Part shown: piece by piece, positions 27,228 to 35,130 of the stretch
Layout of the letters: each line of letters starts with the position of its first letter
Numbering within the stretch: position 1 is the stretch's first letter
Source of the DNA: CAZSDU01 sp964605775
Lineage (GTDB): Bacteria; Bacteroidota; Bacteroidia; Bacteroidales; FEN-979
DNA: 64,000 nt
Assembly (NCBI GenBank): GCA_964605775.1
Contig: CAZSDU010000001.1
Location: 186,001 to 250,000, forward strand
Direction: 5' to 3'
Translations under genes and position numbers: made by a program
Notes under the pieces: generated by a model
What the model was told of the DNA's origin: nothing
The model's input: only the letters and a program-made list of their open reading frames with translations
Databases searched by the model: none

Positions 27228-28976
27228 TTAATTTTCATGACCATGAGGTTTAAGTTTGCTATTTCTTTTACTATACAAAAAGTATATAATCAAACCGATG
27301 GCGAGCCATATCAGAAACCTCATCCAGTTCGTAACACCCAATTGAGCCATGAGGTAAAAATTGGTCAGAAGTCCGAGAACGGGTATCAGGGAGAGTTGGT
27401 TGCGGATGGAGAAAAAAGTAAGAACGACAGCCGAAAGGATGAAAATCAGGATCGGAAATTCAGCACGGATGATCTTAAGAACAGAGGATTCCGGATGCAG
27501 CAACCAGGATAATAGCCGCTCCAGTTCTTCCGGAATAAAGAAATAAAGGATAAGGAATACCACCATCCAGATAACCGGCAGATAATACCTGCTATTGAAA
27601 TAGGGTATCCTGAATCCGCCTCCAATGCTTGAATCCCCTTTCGGAGAATGTCCTTTGTCAAGGATCAGTACTCCTCCCGAAACAAGAATAAAGGCAAAAA
27701 GAGTGCCGATGCTGGTCAGATCCGTCACCTCAGTCAGATTCATGAACAAGGATGGGATGGCGACGAGAAATCCGGCAACAACCGTTGAAAAAGCCGGTGT
27801 TTTATATTTCGGATGAATTCTTGAAAAAGCTTTCGGCAGTAATCCATCCCTGCTCATGCTCATCCAAATCCGGGGTTGACCCACCTGAAAAACAAGCAAT
27901 ACACTAGCCATGGCGATCACTGCACTGATAGCAATGATCCCGGAAAGTTTTGTCAGATGAAGCTGCTGAAAAACATAAGCCAGAGGATCGCCCACCCCCA
28001 GCCTGCTGTATGATGTCATACCGGTAAGCACAAGACTGATGAGGATATACAGTACAGTAGTAATCAGCAGTGCAAAAAGAATAGCCCGGGGTAAATCCCT
28101 GCGAGGATTACGGCACTCTTCAGCGGTGGTGGAGATGGCATCAAAACCAATATAGGCAAAAAAAACACCGGATACTCCTTTCAGTACTCCCGAAATACCA
28201 TTAGGAGCAAAGGGATGCCAGTTATCCGTTCGGATATAAAAAGCGCCTACCACGATCACCAGTAAAAGCACGGCGATTTTCAACAATACCATGGTGTTGC
28301 TGGCCAATTTGGTTTCATAAATACCAATATATACAAGCCATGAAATAAAAACCACAACGGAAAAAGCAGGAATATCGGCGATTAACCTTATACCGCCGAT
28401 GACTGGAGCATTCTGCCACGCCAGATAAGCTTCCTGCAAACTCCTACTCAACCCGTTCAGGGTTGCTCCCTGGGACAAGGCGTCAACCACCTGATGGTAT
28501 CCTCGGGATGCGCTCAGGTAATCCACGCAGAAATAATCAGGAATCGGTAAACCAATCCCGCACATCAGTCCGCTGAAATAGTCAGACCAGGAAATGGCTA
28601 CGGCGATATTGCCGATGGCATATTCCATGATCAGGTCCCAACCAATGATCCACGCAATCAATTCTCCGAAACTGGCATAGGCATAAGTATATGCGCTTCC
28701 GCTGATAGGGATGACAGAAGCAAACTGGGCATAACAAAGGGCTGAAAACCCACAGGCAATGGCGGTAAATAAGAACAGCAAAGACACTGCTGGCCCCCCA
28801 CTGGCAGCTGCATTTCCAATGGTGCTGAAGATTCCGGCGCCAATTACGGCTGCAATACCCATCCCGGTAAGATCATACACATTCAGATTTCTTCTTAGTC
28901 CGGTAGGACCTGAGGTAGATGCATCCGATAGAATATGGGGAATGGTCTTTTTTCTAAATAACTGAGGGTAAGACAC
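27228..28976 (-). CDS. APC-superfamily amino acid permease
   Basis: A 582-residue inner-membrane transporter with 12 to 14 helices. The first helix carries the unwound GAGIF substrate loop (IAAVIGAGIFSTIGNAA), and the later FAYIGFDAISTTAEE and NPRRDLPRAI blocks are typical of the cationic amino acid transporter (CAT) branch, where the length also fits. It is the first gene of a probable operon with a TauE-like exporter and an isoaspartyl peptidase/asparaginase. Basic or neutral amino acids are the likely substrates by family; the exact one is not readable. Confidence 0.88.
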   Translation of the reverse strand: MSYPQLFRKKTIPHILSDASTSGPTGLRRNLNVYDLTGMGIAAVIGAGIFSTIGNAAASGGPAVSLLFLFTAIACGFSALCYAQFASVIPISGSAYTYAYASFGELIAWIIGWDLIMEYAIGNIAVAISWSDYFSGLMCGIGLPIPDYFCVDYLSASRGYHQVVDALSQGATLNGLSRSLQEAYLAWQNAPVIGGIRLIADIPAFSVVVFISWLVYIGIYETKLASNTMVLLKIAVLLLVIVVGAFYIRTDNWHPFAPNGISGVLKGVSGVFFAYIGFDAISTTAEECRNPRRDLPRAILFALLITTVLYILISLVLTGMTSYSRLGVGDPLAYVFQQLHLTKLSGIIAISAVIAMASVLLVFQVGQPRIWMSMSRDGLLPKAFSRIHPKYKTPAFSTVVAGFLVAIPSLFMNLTEVTDLTSIGTLFAFILVSGGVLILDKGHSPKGDSSIGGGFRIPYFNSRYYLPVIWMVVFLILYFFIPEELERLLSWLLHPESSVLKIIRAEFPILIFILSAVVLTFFSIRNQLSLIPVLGLLTNFYLMAQLGVTNWMRFLIWLAIGLIIYFLYSKRNSKLKPHGHEN

Positions 28977-29031
28977 CGGTAAATTTTCGATAAAAGTAAA
29001 AAAATTGTACCTTGCCCGGCAAAAATCTTAG

Positions 29032-29649
29032 ATGAAAATTGCTGTTTTTGGCGCTAGCGGCAAGACGGGTATCCTCACTGTTTTCCAGGCATTAAATAAG
29101 GGTCACCAGGTCACTGCATTTTCACGCCAGGCTTCCAGAGTCACGATCCGACACCACAATATTCGAATTATTCAGGGGGATATCCTGGATTATGAAAAAG
29201 TGAAACAAGCTGTCCTGGGCAATGATGTAGTTATTTGTACCCTGGGGATGAATAAAAATAAACCTGCCAATGTTCTTTCCAGAGGCACAGAAAACATTCT
29301 TAAAGCCATGGAGGAATGCAAGGTGAACCGTATCATCTGTATGTCGTCGGCTGGAATTTTAGGGAATGATGCCAATTTCTGGTTCGGTAAAATTATCCGG
29401 CCCTTATTTCTCAGACAGGTCTTTGCCGATAAGATCAGACAGATGGAAATAATCCGTGAAAGCCTTTTGGAATGGGTGCTGATCCGGCCGGTTGGGCTGA
29501 CCGATGCGCCTAAAACCGGTAGATATGTGATCACATTAGGAAACCCGACTTCCTCCACCATTCCCAGGGCAGATGTGGCAGATTTTATGCTGAAACTCAT
29601 CACGGATAAAAAATATGACCGTATGATGCCGGCCATATCAAGCCATTAA
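29032..29649 (+). CDS. NAD(P)-binding atypical SDR (NmrA/BLVRB-like)
   Basis: A 205-residue Rossmann protein with the dinucleotide motif GASGKTG at residues 8-14 and the ICMSSAG strand, as in SDR_a5/NAD(P)H-binding proteins related to biliverdin reductase B and NmrA. These bind NAD(P) and may reduce small molecules or act as redox sensors; no specific reaction can be given. It lacks the YxxxK of classical SDRs at the usual place, as expected for the atypical group. The stop overlaps the start of the DUF169 gene as TAATG, so the two are probably coupled. Confidence 0.85.
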   Translation: MKIAVFGASGKTGILTVFQALNKGHQVTAFSRQASRVTIRHHNIRIIQGDILDYEKVKQAVLGNDVVICTLGMNKNKPANVLSRGTENILKAMEECKVNRIICMSSAGILGNDANFWFGKIIRPLFLRQVFADKIRQMEIIRESLLEWVLIRPVGLTDAPKTGRYVITLGNPTSSTIPRADVADFMLKLITDKKYDRMMPAISSH

Positions 29650-30464
29650 TGCCCTGCATGAACAACCAATCCACTAGACAAAAAAACCTGTATGCCTTAA
29701 CCCTGAAAAAACGTATGATGATGAATCAAAAACTGAAAAATGATTTCCTGAAAAAATGGGGTCAATATTTTCGTGAAAGCGAACTCCCCCTTGCATTTTA
29801 TTATACCGAAAATCCTGGTAACATCAGCCGGGCCAACCTGCCAAAAGGACATAGCTGCATAATTTGTGAGCTTGCCATCGTCAGAAAAGGAACTCCCCTG
29901 GCCTGGAATGCTCATACGCTGGCTTGCGGAGGAGCCAGCCGTTACCTCGGCTATACCGAAACCATGAGACCAGACTTTGAGTATTTCCTTTCAACAGGAA
30001 TCCCGGGCAAAATGAAAGGGGAACGTTACATACGTAACCCTGAAATGGTAAGGGAAATCATGCACAAAATGCGCTGTATCCCAGCCAAAGGAAAATTTAT
30101 TGTATTTAAACGTTATGATCAGTTGACTCCTGAGGAAGAACCCTTAGCCATCATCTTCTTTGCAAAACCTGATGTGATTTCCGGACTTTTCACCCTGGCC
30201 AATTTTGACCAACCCCAAGGAAACGGGGTTATTTCTCCCTTCGGGTCAGGCTGTGCATCAATTGTGTACCACGCGATTCAGGAGAATAAAAAAAAGAATC
30301 CAAAAGCCATCTTAGGCATGTTTGATCCTTCGGCCCGGGCCTGTGTTCCCAATGATATTTTGACTTTCTCCATCCCTATAAAAAAATTTAAAAAAATGGT
30401 TAGTTATATGGAAGAGAGTTTCCTGATCACTTCGACCTGGGATAAAATAAAAAACAGATTATGA
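29649..30464 (+). CDS. DUF169 family protein
   Basis: A 271-residue soluble protein recognised as DUF169 by the PLAFYYTEN N-terminal segment, the cysteine-containing CIICELAIVRKG and CGGASRYLG blocks and the late FGSGCASIVYHAI. The conserved cysteines suggest a metal or cofactor site, but no function is established. The start at 29649 overlaps the SDR stop; an internal ATG at 29715 (MMMNQKLKN) is about as plausible, since the first 22 residues look unconserved. The pairing with an NAD(P)-binding protein hints at a redox role, which is inference. Confidence 0.83.
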   Translation: MPCMNNQSTRQKNLYALTLKKRMMMNQKLKNDFLKKWGQYFRESELPLAFYYTENPGNISRANLPKGHSCIICELAIVRKGTPLAWNAHTLACGGASRYLGYTETMRPDFEYFLSTGIPGKMKGERYIRNPEMVREIMHKMRCIPAKGKFIVFKRYDQLTPEEEPLAIIFFAKPDVISGLFTLANFDQPQGNGVISPFGSGCASIVYHAIQENKKKNPKAILGMFDPSARACVPNDILTFSIPIKKFKKMVSYMEESFLITSTWDKIKNRL

Positions 30465-30506
30465 CCATCATGTTTCCCGATTCCGGAAATCCTCGGGATA
30501 GATTAC

Positions 30507-30514
30507 TAATTTTG
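30507..30514 (+). promoter_or_regulatory. -7 element TAATTTTG for the M64 peptidase
   Basis: TAATTTTG matches TAnnTTTG 20 bp before the ATG at 30535. No -33 TTG at the expected distance. Confidence 0.45.
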
Positions 30515-30534
30515 TAACCTTAAATACTGAGTTT

Positions 30535-31965
30535 ATGAAAACCCTGTCCAGCATTGCAGTCATCCTAGGCCTGATGTTTATCCTGACCTCCTTTGAGCCG
30601 TTGAAAGATAAACGCCCACTCAAAAATAATCTACAGGTTAAAACCATGCGCCTCGATTATTTCCACAGCGGGAATGCCGTGAAAGAATATTTTGCCATCG
30701 ACCAGATTGTCAATGACGGTATTTGGCCTGGCAGCCTGACCGTCATGATCGATGACCTTAACCTTGGCCCCTATTGTTTTGAGCTCAGGGATATCACCAG
30801 CGGGAATCTGCTTTTTTCACGGGGTTTCGGCAGCATTTTCGGAGAATGGCAAACCACCCCTGAAGCTGAAACGCAGTGGGGTACCTTCCATGAATCCCTC
30901 CGTTTTCCCTGGCCTCAGATCCCGGTCAGGGTCGTGATCAAGAAAAGGGATGCGGTGAATAATTTCCAGGAAATATGGACCACCGATATCGATCCCAAGT
31001 CCAGACTGGTCAACTCCGCTCCTCTTGCAAAAACACATAAAACCGACATCATTTACGAAAATGGCCACCACAACCAAAAAGTTGACCTTGTCATCCTCGG
31101 AGATGGATATGCAGCTAATGAAATGGAGAAATTCAGAAATGATGCCAAACGCCTCACCGATGTATTGCTCAGCACAGAACCCTTTAAATCCAGAGCGGGA
31201 GACTTCAACATCCGGGCAGTGGAAACACCCTCGGAATTATCGGGAGTCTTTAAGCCTCATCCTGGTGAATTCAGACGTACTCCCCTTTCAGTACAATATG
31301 GCATTTTCGGTTCTGAACGATATGCTTTGACCTACGACAACCGTAAAGTCAGGGATATCGCTTCAGCAGTTCCTTATGATTTTATGGTGATCCTCATCAA
31401 TGAAAGAACATATGGCGGAGGGGGAATCTATAACCTCTATACCACTGTTTCTGCAGACAACAAATTTGCCGATTATATTATGGTGCATGAAATGGGTCAC
31501 CATATGGGGGCTCTGGCCGATGAATATTACACTTCTGCCGTTGCTTTTGAAATACAGGAAACCCCTGTTGAGCCATGGGAACCTAATGTCACAACACGGA
31601 CTGACAGGCAACAGTTAAAGTGGAAAAACCTGGTGGAACCAGAAACCCCGCTTCCGACTCCTTGGAATAAAAAAGCATTTGACACCTTTGGTTATCAGAT
31701 ACAGAAAGAAAGGGATAGTCTTAGGGCTGCAAAAGTTCCGGAAAACATCATGGAAGAACTGTTTGAGAGACAAAAAAAACAAGAGGATGTCTTTTTTGCT
31801 TCAGAAAAATTCAAAGATAAAGTCGGCGCTTTCGAAGGAGCCAATTATTCGGCCAAGGGACAATACCGTTCCCAACTGGACTGCATCATGTACACGCGTC
31901 ATATGAGTTTCTGCCGGGTTTGCCGTCAAAGTCTGGAAGCCGTGATGGATCAGTATACGAAATGA
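30535..31965 (+). CDS. M64-family (IgA peptidase-like) zinc metallopeptidase
   Basis: A 476-residue exported protein. A signal peptide (about 1-19) is followed by the M64 N-terminal domain (about 30-165, starting RLDYFHSGNAVKEY) and the peptidase domain (about 175-476). The zinc motif is HEMGHHMGALADEYY with His318, Glu319 and His322 and a downstream Asp as third ligand candidate. M64 was founded on the Clostridium ramosum IgA protease, but most Bacteroidota members have no known substrate, so immune function should not be assumed. The protein lacks a T9SS tail and probably stays in the periplasm. Confidence 0.9.
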   Translation: MKTLSSIAVILGLMFILTSFEPLKDKRPLKNNLQVKTMRLDYFHSGNAVKEYFAIDQIVNDGIWPGSLTVMIDDLNLGPYCFELRDITSGNLLFSRGFGSIFGEWQTTPEAETQWGTFHESLRFPWPQIPVRVVIKKRDAVNNFQEIWTTDIDPKSRLVNSAPLAKTHKTDIIYENGHHNQKVDLVILGDGYAANEMEKFRNDAKRLTDVLLSTEPFKSRAGDFNIRAVETPSELSGVFKPHPGEFRRTPLSVQYGIFGSERYALTYDNRKVRDIASAVPYDFMVILINERTYGGGGIYNLYTTVSADNKFADYIMVHEMGHHMGALADEYYTSAVAFEIQETPVEPWEPNVTTRTDRQQLKWKNLVEPETPLPTPWNKKAFDTFGYQIQKERDSLRAAKVPENIMEELFERQKKQEDVFFASEKFKDKVGAFEGANYSAKGQYRSQLDCIMYTRHMSFCRVCRQSLEAVMDQYTK

Positions 31966-31972
31966 AGACCTC

Positions 31973-32641
31973 TTATGAAGAGGATGATGCTTGATCGCCT
32001 GGGTCTTTTGGAAATTTATCCTGTTTCTTCATCTTGATGAAACCCCGGATAAGAATGGTCATGGTAATGGCGGTAATTCCAAGGATAATATATTCAATGT
32101 GATCAACAGAAGCGGGAATTTTTTTCCCAACCAGATAACCCAATGGAATCAACGATCCGGCCCAAACTATAGCCCCGGCAATATTTAACAGATTAAACCT
32201 CCAGAAATTCATTTCAATGGCTCCTGCCAGGATGGGAACAAAGGTCCGAACCACTGGTATGAACCGGCCACCGATCAGCGCCAGTCCGCCATGTTTCTCA
32301 TAATAAGCCCTGGCCTTCTCCAGATAGCGTTGTTTAAAAAAAAGACTGTCTTTCTTAAAAAACAGTTTCTTTCCCAAGAATTTCCCGGTGACAAAACCCG
32401 TCAGATTGCCCAGCATAGCAGCTAAAGCTACCGTGATTATCAATAAATAAATATTCACGGAGAGATCCGTAGAGCCACAATAAACACCTGCAGTGAAAAG
32501 CAGGGCATCACCCGGAAAAATAAATCCAAAAAACAATCCGGTTTCAGCAAAAATGACCAGTAGCAATAAAACCAGCCCACCATATTGGATCAGCCTCTCC
32601 GAATTGATAAGGATATCGAAAAAATCACCGAATTGTTCCAT
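31973..32641 (-). CDS. DedA-family membrane protein
   Basis: A 222-residue inner-membrane protein of the DedA/SNARE-associated (PF09335) family. The diagnostic segments are ETGLFFGFIFPGDALLF near the N-terminus and GGRFIPVVRTFVPILAG with the conserved glycine-arginine and proline-arginine pairs. DedA proteins are linked to lipid carrier (undecaprenyl phosphate or phospholipid) flipping and membrane homeostasis. It lies 9 bp downstream of a small DUF2007-like gene, with which it is probably co-transcribed, and ends 7 bp from the convergent M64 gene. Confidence 0.9.
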   Translation of the reverse strand: MEQFGDFFDILINSERLIQYGGLVLLLLVIFAETGLFFGFIFPGDALLFTAGVYCGSTDLSVNIYLLIITVALAAMLGNLTGFVTGKFLGKKLFFKKDSLFFKQRYLEKARAYYEKHGGLALIGGRFIPVVRTFVPILAGAIEMNFWRFNLLNIAGAIVWAGSLIPLGYLVGKKIPASVDHIEYIILGITAITMTILIRGFIKMKKQDKFPKDPGDQASSSS

Positions 32642-32650
32642 TCAGCCAGT

Positions 32651-32872
32651 CTACTGCTTAATGATTTCGGCGAAGATTTTCTCGATTTCGCTTCTGAATC
32701 TGGAAGGTGCTTCAATATAACCCCAACCATACTTCATTTCCATAATTCCACCCAAGGCGGTATCCTCTGATCTGACAATACCATGAGGAATGTTCCGGTC
32801 ATTAAGCACTTCTTCCAGAAGGTTGGCTTCGAACTCATTGTTCAACACAAGTATTTTTTCAAATATTTCCAT
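32651..32872 (-). CDS. Small DUF2007-like protein
   Basis: A 73-residue soluble protein. The pattern of an N-terminal strand (FEKILVLNNEFEANLLEEVLNDRNIPHGIV) followed by a loop and a C-terminal amphipathic helix is that of the DUF2007 'putative signal-transducing' ferredoxin-like proteins, which resemble PII-type folds. No ligand is known. It is immediately upstream of dedA on the same strand. The family call is moderate because the protein is so short. Confidence 0.65.
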   Translation of the reverse strand: MEIFEKILVLNNEFEANLLEEVLNDRNIPHGIVRSEDTALGGIMEMKYGWGYIEAPSRFRSEIEKIFAEIIKQ

Positions 32873-32937
32873 TCTTTTTTGCTCTAAGTTACGAATAATG
32901 ATTGAAAGATATAAAAATTTTACTGAATGATCATTGC

Positions 32938-33543
32938 CTATGATTTCACCGTTTTCTGAAAAGGATTCAAAACCGAAAAAATTGACTTGTTCCGATGTTC
33001 AAAATACCCTCCGCTTACGGCTTTCACCTCATCAATCGTATAAAAAGCCATAGGGTTATGCTGATGAATAATGTCGATCACCTTCCGGGCTTCCTTTCGC
33101 CTGATGGTGAGAAACAACATTTTTGTCGGACCCATCATGCCGTCCACTGGAACAACAGTTACCCCATAGTTTTCATTACGCAAATGCTGGATCAGATTGC
33201 TCGTATCCATCTTCGGAATAACCCGGATCACCACAGTTCCTATGGAAAGCTTTTCCTCCAGTAGAATACCGAAAAAATTACCTGCTGCATAACCTCCTGC
33301 AAAGGCCAGATAACAATAAATATTGTCCAAATGCTTCATGATCTGACCGATGGCAACCAACCAGATAAAGGATTCAAAAAAAGCGAACAATGGAGCCAGT
33401 TTTTTTAGACCCTTTGCGGCAAAAATCAGCCGGATGGTCCCTATCGACTGATCAACAATACGAAATAAGAATATCAAAACCGGAAGGACAATGTACATGA
33501 ACGTTTCATTGTCAAAAAACTGGGAAAAATAATCAAGATTCAT
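32938..33543 (-). CDS. UPF0316/DUF2179-type membrane protein
   Basis: A 201-residue protein with three N-terminal transmembrane helices (about 15-40, 50-72, 78-98) and a cytosolic C-terminal DUF2179-like domain (about 110-180, with VIRVIPKMD, NYGVTVVPVDG and FLTIRRKEARKVIDII). This is the DUF5698 plus DUF2179 arrangement of the UPF0316 family; the soluble domain resembles small-molecule-binding regulatory domains, but no ligand is established. The upstream gap holds a TACTTTTG element (33595-33602, minus) and short TACGATTT repeats. Confidence 0.85.
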   Translation of the reverse strand: MNLDYFSQFFDNETFMYIVLPVLIFLFRIVDQSIGTIRLIFAAKGLKKLAPLFAFFESFIWLVAIGQIMKHLDNIYCYLAFAGGYAAGNFFGILLEEKLSIGTVVIRVIPKMDTSNLIQHLRNENYGVTVVPVDGMMGPTKMLFLTIRRKEARKVIDIIHQHNPMAFYTIDEVKAVSGGYFEHRNKSIFSVLNPFQKTVKS

Positions 33544-33550
33544 AAATATC

Positions 33551-33580
33551 TACGATTTTTTGATCTACGATTTACGATTT
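33551..33580. repeat. Three copies of TACGATTT in the leader of the UPF0316 gene
   Basis: TACGATTT occurs at 33551-33558, 33566-33573 and 33573-33580, the last two overlapping by one base. The set lies between the -7 element at 33595-33602 and the start codon, so it would be in the transcribed leader. Similar short repeats are scattered in genomes of this phylum; a function is not evident. Confidence 0.5.
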
Positions 33581-33603
33581 TATCTGTTACCGGTCAAAAG
33601 TAC

Positions 33604-33635
33604 AAAAGAAAAAGGTCGTTCCACCGGAACGACCT
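33604..33635 (-). terminator. Rho-independent terminator of the DUF6249 gene
   Basis: A perfect 10-bp stem pairs 33613-33622 with 33626-33635 around ACC; the A-rich stretch 33604-33613 supplies the U-tract on the minus strand. It is 28 bp beyond the stop of the 33663-34019 gene. Confidence 0.85.
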
Positions 33636-33662
33636 CTGATTTCAGACAATAGATGTGTTAAA

Positions 33663-34019
33663 TTACTTTTTCTTGGCATTGACGATAAAAAAATAGATCA
33701 GAAAACCGGCAGCAATAAATACCAGTTCAATGCCTAGTGGCATCATGGAGTCATAATCTTTTACCCATTTGAAGGCTCCACCCCAACTTAATGATTCAAT
33801 CAGGATCAATCCGACTCCGGCCATCAGGGCGACAAGCCCCCATTTCAATGTCGGATAGCGGTTTTCCTCCTGGTTTAGCTTCACTGGTTCAAGAATGCCG
33901 GCATGTTCAAGGTGTCCGGATTTGATAATTTTACGTTTCAGCATGAAGTCGGTAAATACCTTTATCAATTGATAGATCCCGAAAAAAACGATTGCAGTAA
34001 TTAATGCATCTTGTGCCAT
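33663..34019 (-). CDS. DUF6249-type small membrane protein, divergent from the sigma factor
   Basis: A 118-residue protein with three predicted membrane segments (about 5-25, 60-82, 92-113). The LKWGLVALMAGVGLILIE middle helix and overall layout match the Bacteroidota DUF6249 family, which I know as commonly neighbouring ECF sigma factor genes. Here too it is divergent from one, 107 bp away, with its own terminator. A role in sensing or damping an envelope signal together with that sigma factor is inference from location. Confidence 0.72.
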   Translation of the reverse strand: MAQDALITAIVFFGIYQLIKVFTDFMLKRKIIKSGHLEHAGILEPVKLNQEENRYPTLKWGLVALMAGVGLILIESLSWGGAFKWVKDYDSMMPLGIELVFIAAGFLIYFFIVNAKKK

Positions 34020-34037
34020 GGGTTTTTGATTTTAAGT

Positions 34038-34045
34038 TATATTTG
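34038..34045 (+). promoter_or_regulatory. -7 element TATATTTG for the ECF sigma factor gene
   Basis: TATATTTG matches TAnnTTTG; a TTG at 34011-34013 lies 24 bp upstream, slightly long for a -33 element and inside the start region of the divergent gene. A start of transcription about 6 bases downstream would fall near 34051, the first base of the outer inverted repeat in the leader. Confidence 0.55.
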
Positions 34046-34050
34046 GTCAA

Positions 34051-34127
34051 TTAGTCGCTGTAAGAAAAAAAAAGTTGCAAAAACTGCAATAAGAATTTTG
34101 CAACCTTTTGCATCCTTCTGCGACTAA
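34051..34127 (+). promoter_or_regulatory. Structured leader of the sigma-factor gene with nested inverted repeats
   Basis: Outer arms TTAGTCGC (34051-34058) and GCGACTAA (34120-34127) are perfectly complementary over 8 bp; the right arm includes the A of the ATG at 34127. Inside, GTTGCAAAA (34074-34082) pairs with TTTTGCAAC (34096-34104) over 9 bp, and a second TTTTGCA (34107-34113) offers an alternative partner. The predicted mRNA would begin at the left outer arm. The repeats are directly visible; an effect on translation is inference. Confidence 0.5.
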
Positions 34128-34711
34128 TGTTTAAAATGAATGATCACGAACTGATAGCCCAAATTAAAAATGGCAATATCAGGGGCTTGCGTTTCCTGGT
34201 GGACAAACACAAGAACCTGGTTTGGCATATGGTGCTCCGTATGACTGACAGACAGGAAGATGCAGAAGATCTGTGCCAGGATGTTTTTCTTAGGGTATTG
34301 AAAGATATTAAGAATTTCCGCGGGGAGTCAAAGCTTTCAACCTGGATCGGATCAGTAGCCTATAATGTATGTGTAGACCATCTTCGGAAAAAGAGCCGGG
34401 AGAAAATCATCTCAGCCAACGACCTTCGTCCTCTTGCACTTGAAAAAATTTCTGTGGAAACCTCAATCGGAAAAACAGATCAGGAGGAGATTAAAAGAAT
34501 CGTCCATCAAGTGATCGGAATGCTGCCGGTTAATTACCGGATCGTGATCACCCTTTATCATCTTGAAGATTGTTCTTACAGGGAGATTGCATCGATAACA
34601 GGAATGCCGGAAGGGACCGTGAAAAGCTATATCAGCCGGGCAAGGGAAATGATCAGGGAAGCAGTCCTGAAAATAGTCCCTGATATCCAAATGGTGTTAT
34701 TTGAACATTAA
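34127..34711 (+). CDS. ECF-type RNA polymerase sigma factor (sigma-70 family)
   Basis: A 194-residue sigma factor. Region 2 spans about residues 20-95 (DRQEDAEDLCQDVF for core binding and -10 melting, FRGESKLSTWI) and region 4 about 125-185 (MLPVNYRIVITLYHLEDCSY and the helix-turn-helix EGTVKSYISRAREMI). No region 3 is present, as expected for ECF factors. It is followed, with a 27-bp interval from its stop to the next ATG, by a small two-helix membrane protein with an acidic cytosolic N-terminus, a likely anti-sigma factor, and is divergent from a DUF6249 membrane protein. This set suggests an envelope-signal regulatory unit. Confidence 0.93.
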   Translation: MFKMNDHELIAQIKNGNIRGLRFLVDKHKNLVWHMVLRMTDRQEDAEDLCQDVFLRVLKDIKNFRGESKLSTWIGSVAYNVCVDHLRKKSREKIISANDLRPLALEKISVETSIGKTDQEEIKRIVHQVIGMLPVNYRIVITLYHLEDCSYREIASITGMPEGTVKSYISRAREMIREAVLKIVPDIQMVLFEH

Positions 34712-34732
34712 TTATGACTTTGCTTATATTTG
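34700..34732 (+). promoter_or_regulatory. Promoter-like TTTG-N21-TATATTTG just before the anti-sigma-like gene
   Basis: TTTG (34700-34703) and TATATTTG (34725-34732) are spaced by 21 bp, an ideal match, but the ATG of the next gene is at 34737, only 4 bases after the -7 element. A transcript from here would be leaderless or nearly so. The elements overlap the last codons of the sigma-factor gene. Confidence 0.45.
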
Positions 34733-34736
34733 TACC

Positions 34737-35099
34737 ATGAATAACGAGAAAGACTATCTGTCAGATATGGATGAGATGATCGATAAAGCGCTTCGCCATC
34801 CACCTGAGGCCAACTTACCCCAGGATTTTACCGACCACATGATGGACCTCATGGAAAAAAAGATTTTCTGGCGGGAAACAATTATGGAATTCGTTTACAT
34901 ATGCCTGATCGCAATCAGTGCACTCATCATATTCGGACTGATTTTCTTCTTCGTTTCTGTTAAGGAATTTTCTCTTTTACAATCTTACATGATTCATCAC
35001 AGAGATTTGATTGCTGGCGCTCTGGCCATAGGATTGTTTGTTCTTTTTGCCGATCAGGTATTTCTGAAATGCCTTTTTAAGAAACACCAAACCGAATGA
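34737..35099 (+). CDS. Putative membrane anti-sigma factor, two transmembrane helices
   Basis: A 120-residue protein, start chosen at 34737 (MNNEKDYLSDMDEM) rather than at the in-frame ATG at 34701, which overlaps the sigma gene. It has an acidic cytosolic N-terminus (about 1-45: DEMIDKALRHPPEANLPQDFTDHMMD), two membrane helices (about 55-78 and 92-112) and a basic tail. The N-terminal pattern of (L/I)-rich helix followed by 'LPxxFTxxVM' is seen in short anti-sigma or regulatory partners encoded directly after ECF sigma factors in this phylum. There is no ZAS zinc motif. Binding to the sigma factor is inference from position and topology. Confidence 0.65.
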   Translation: MNNEKDYLSDMDEMIDKALRHPPEANLPQDFTDHMMDLMEKKIFWRETIMEFVYICLIAISALIIFGLIFFFVSVKEFSLLQSYMIHHRDLIAGALAIGLFVLFADQVFLKCLFKKHQTE

Positions 35100-35130
35100 T
35101 GGTTTTCGTTAGGAAGACAACTTGAAAGCT

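Noticed and set aside
31969..31983. Hairpin CCTCTT-ATG-AAGAGG between the M64 and dedA genes
   Set aside because: The stem is only 6 bp and no T-run follows on either strand.
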